DNA of 7,304 bases from Pseudomonadota bacterium (GTDB taxonomy: Bacteria > Pseudomonadota > Alphaproteobacteria > Caulobacterales > Caulobacteraceae), in assembly GCA_023433585.1 (NCBI GenBank), contig JAEZCL010000318.1, positions 1-7,304 on the forward strand, in the 5' to 3' direction. The notes beneath the pieces were generated by a model. The model had not been told where the DNA came from and ran no database searches. It worked only from the letters and a program-made list of their open reading frames with translations. Position numbers and translations under genes: made by a program. Below are positions 6,438-7,304 of this stretch, in pieces (positions within the stretch are counted from its first letter, which is position 1; every line of letters begins with the position of its first letter).

Positions 6438-7304
6438 ATGCAGCAATCCGGTTCAACGGCGGAACGCAGCCCACTCGGGCCGTGGGAGGGCAAGCCGGCG
6501 GTCCAGCAACCGGACTGGCAGGACCACCCGGCGTACGCCCAGACCTGTGCGGCGTTGGCGGCGGCCCCGCCGCTGGTCCCGCCCGGGGAGGTACGGCGGC
6601 TCCGGCAGGCGTTGTCGGAGCTGGCGTCGGCCGGCGGGCTCCTGCTGCAGTTGGGCGACTGCGCCGAGAGCCTCTACGAGTGCACCCCCCGGCACACCTC
6701 CGACAAGATCGAGGTCATCGACCGGCTGGGGGACCGGCTCAGTGAGCTCACCGGGCGCAACGTGCTGCGGGTGGGCCGGATGGCCGGGCAGTTCGCCAAG
6801 CCCCGGTCGCAGGCGACGGAGTGGCACGACGCGCTGAGTATCCCCTCCTTCCGCGGCCACATGATCAATTCCGAGCTGGCCGCGCCCGGTACGCGCAAGG
6901 CCGACCCGCGCCGCATGTGGTGGGCGTACGAGGCGAGCGACCGGGTGCAGCGGGTGCTGCGCGCCCACCGGGAGGGGGCCGGGCGGGCCGCGCGGACCGA
7001 GGGGCCCTGGTCGAGCCACGAGGCCCTCGTTGTCGACTACGAGTCCCGGCTGATCCGCCGGGACCCGGACACGGGTGAGCGCTACCTGGCGTCGACCCAC
7101 CTGCCGTGGGTGGGGGAGCGGACCCGCCGCTCCGCCGAGGCGCACGTGGCCATGCTGTCCACTGTGGCAAACCCGGTCGGCTGCAAGATCGGGCCGGACG
7201 CCGACCCGGACGAGGTTCTGCGGGTGTGCGAGGCGCTCGACCCGCGGCGCGAGCCCGGCCGTCTCGTCCTGATCCCGCGGATGGGCCGGGACCGGATCCG
7301 GGAG
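6438..7304 (+). CDS. Class II DAHP synthase, PhzC-like (3-deoxy-7-phosphoheptulonate synthase), 5' part
   Basis: The first 289 codons of an enzyme that joins phosphoenolpyruvate and erythrose 4-phosphate in the first step of the shikimate pathway; about 100 or more residues lie beyond the window. Class II motifs are all present: LQLGDCAES with metal-ligand Cys75, RVGRMAGQFAKPRS (Arg114, Lys121), GHMINSE (140-146), SHEALVVDYESR (193-204), THLPWVGERTR (Glu227), NPVGCKIGP (Lys250) and LIPRMGRD (Arg281). The remaining metal ligands (His, Glu, Asp) fall after the end. GGAGGA at 6429-6434 precedes the ATG by a short spacer, and there is no other ATG before codon 115. Such extra synthases are common in clusters that consume chorismate, as in phenazine operons. 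It is the last visible gene of the symporter-monooxygenase operon. Confidence 0.95.
   Translation, partial: MQQSGSTAERSPLGPWEGKPAVQQPDWQDHPAYAQTCAALAAAPPLVPPGEVRRLRQALSELASAGGLLLQLGDCAESLYECTPRHTSDKIEVIDRLGDRLSELTGRNVLRVGRMAGQFAKPRSQATEWHDALSIPSFRGHMINSELAAPGTRKADPRRMWWAYEASDRVQRVLRAHREGAGRAARTEGPWSSHEALVVDYESRLIRRDPDTGERYLASTHLPWVGERTRRSAEAHVAMLSTVANPVGCKIGPDADPDEVLRVCEALDPRREPGRLVLIPRMGRDRIRE

Noticed and set aside
2955..6446. A 1163-codon open frame on the minus strand
   Set aside because: It runs antisense to five genes, its protein is low-complexity and full of Arg, Asp, His and Gly, and it shows no domain. Long antisense frames are a known by-product of GC-rich codon bias; the plus-strand genes have clear family motifs and ribosome sites.

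Overview
The window is high-GC DNA (GC at almost every third codon position, GTG as well as ATG starts, strong GGAGG-type ribosome binding sites) and looks actinobacterial, most plausibly a Micromonospora- or Streptomyces-type organism. It appears to be the interior of a secondary-metabolite gene cluster. Eight protein genes fill it. The first and last are cut by the window edges, the longest gap is 196 bp, and no RNA gene, insertion sequence or CRISPR array was seen.

Left block (1-1759, plus strand): the end of an EntA/DhbA-type dihydroaromatic dehydrogenase, a stand-alone PhzD-like isochorismatase-family hydrolase, and a short-chain dehydrogenase (SDR) whose catalytic residues have all been replaced. 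The genes are 32 and 11 nt apart and look like one operon.

Middle (1752-2688): a minus-strand gene for a predicted cytosolic beta-sandwich protein of unknown function (resembling DUF6081) overlaps the degenerate SDR tail to tail by 8 bp. Its start faces a 196-bp divergent intergenic region that should hold the promoters for both directions and contains a GC-rich palindrome.

Right block (2689-7304, plus strand): a DUF485 small membrane protein translationally coupled to an ActP-like sodium:solute symporter, then a class A FAD monooxygenase preceded by a strong hairpin, then the first 289 codons of a class II DAHP synthase of the PhzC type.

Working model (inference): the DAHP synthase boosts shikimate/chorismate supply. 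An ADIC synthase (PhzE-like, not in this window) would make 2-amino-2-deoxyisochorismate. The PhzD-like enzyme would cut it to trans-2,3-dihydro-3-hydroxyanthranilate, and the EntA-like enzyme would aromatise that to 3-hydroxyanthranilate. The flavin monooxygenase could then oxidise this unit or a product made from it. A 2,3-dihydroxybenzoate route from isochorismate is the main alternative. Chorismate-derived 3-hydroxyanthranilate is known from actinomycete products such as diazepinomicin and some benzoxazoles, but nothing in this window fixes the product. The symporter pair and the degenerate SDR are the least expected members of such a cluster.
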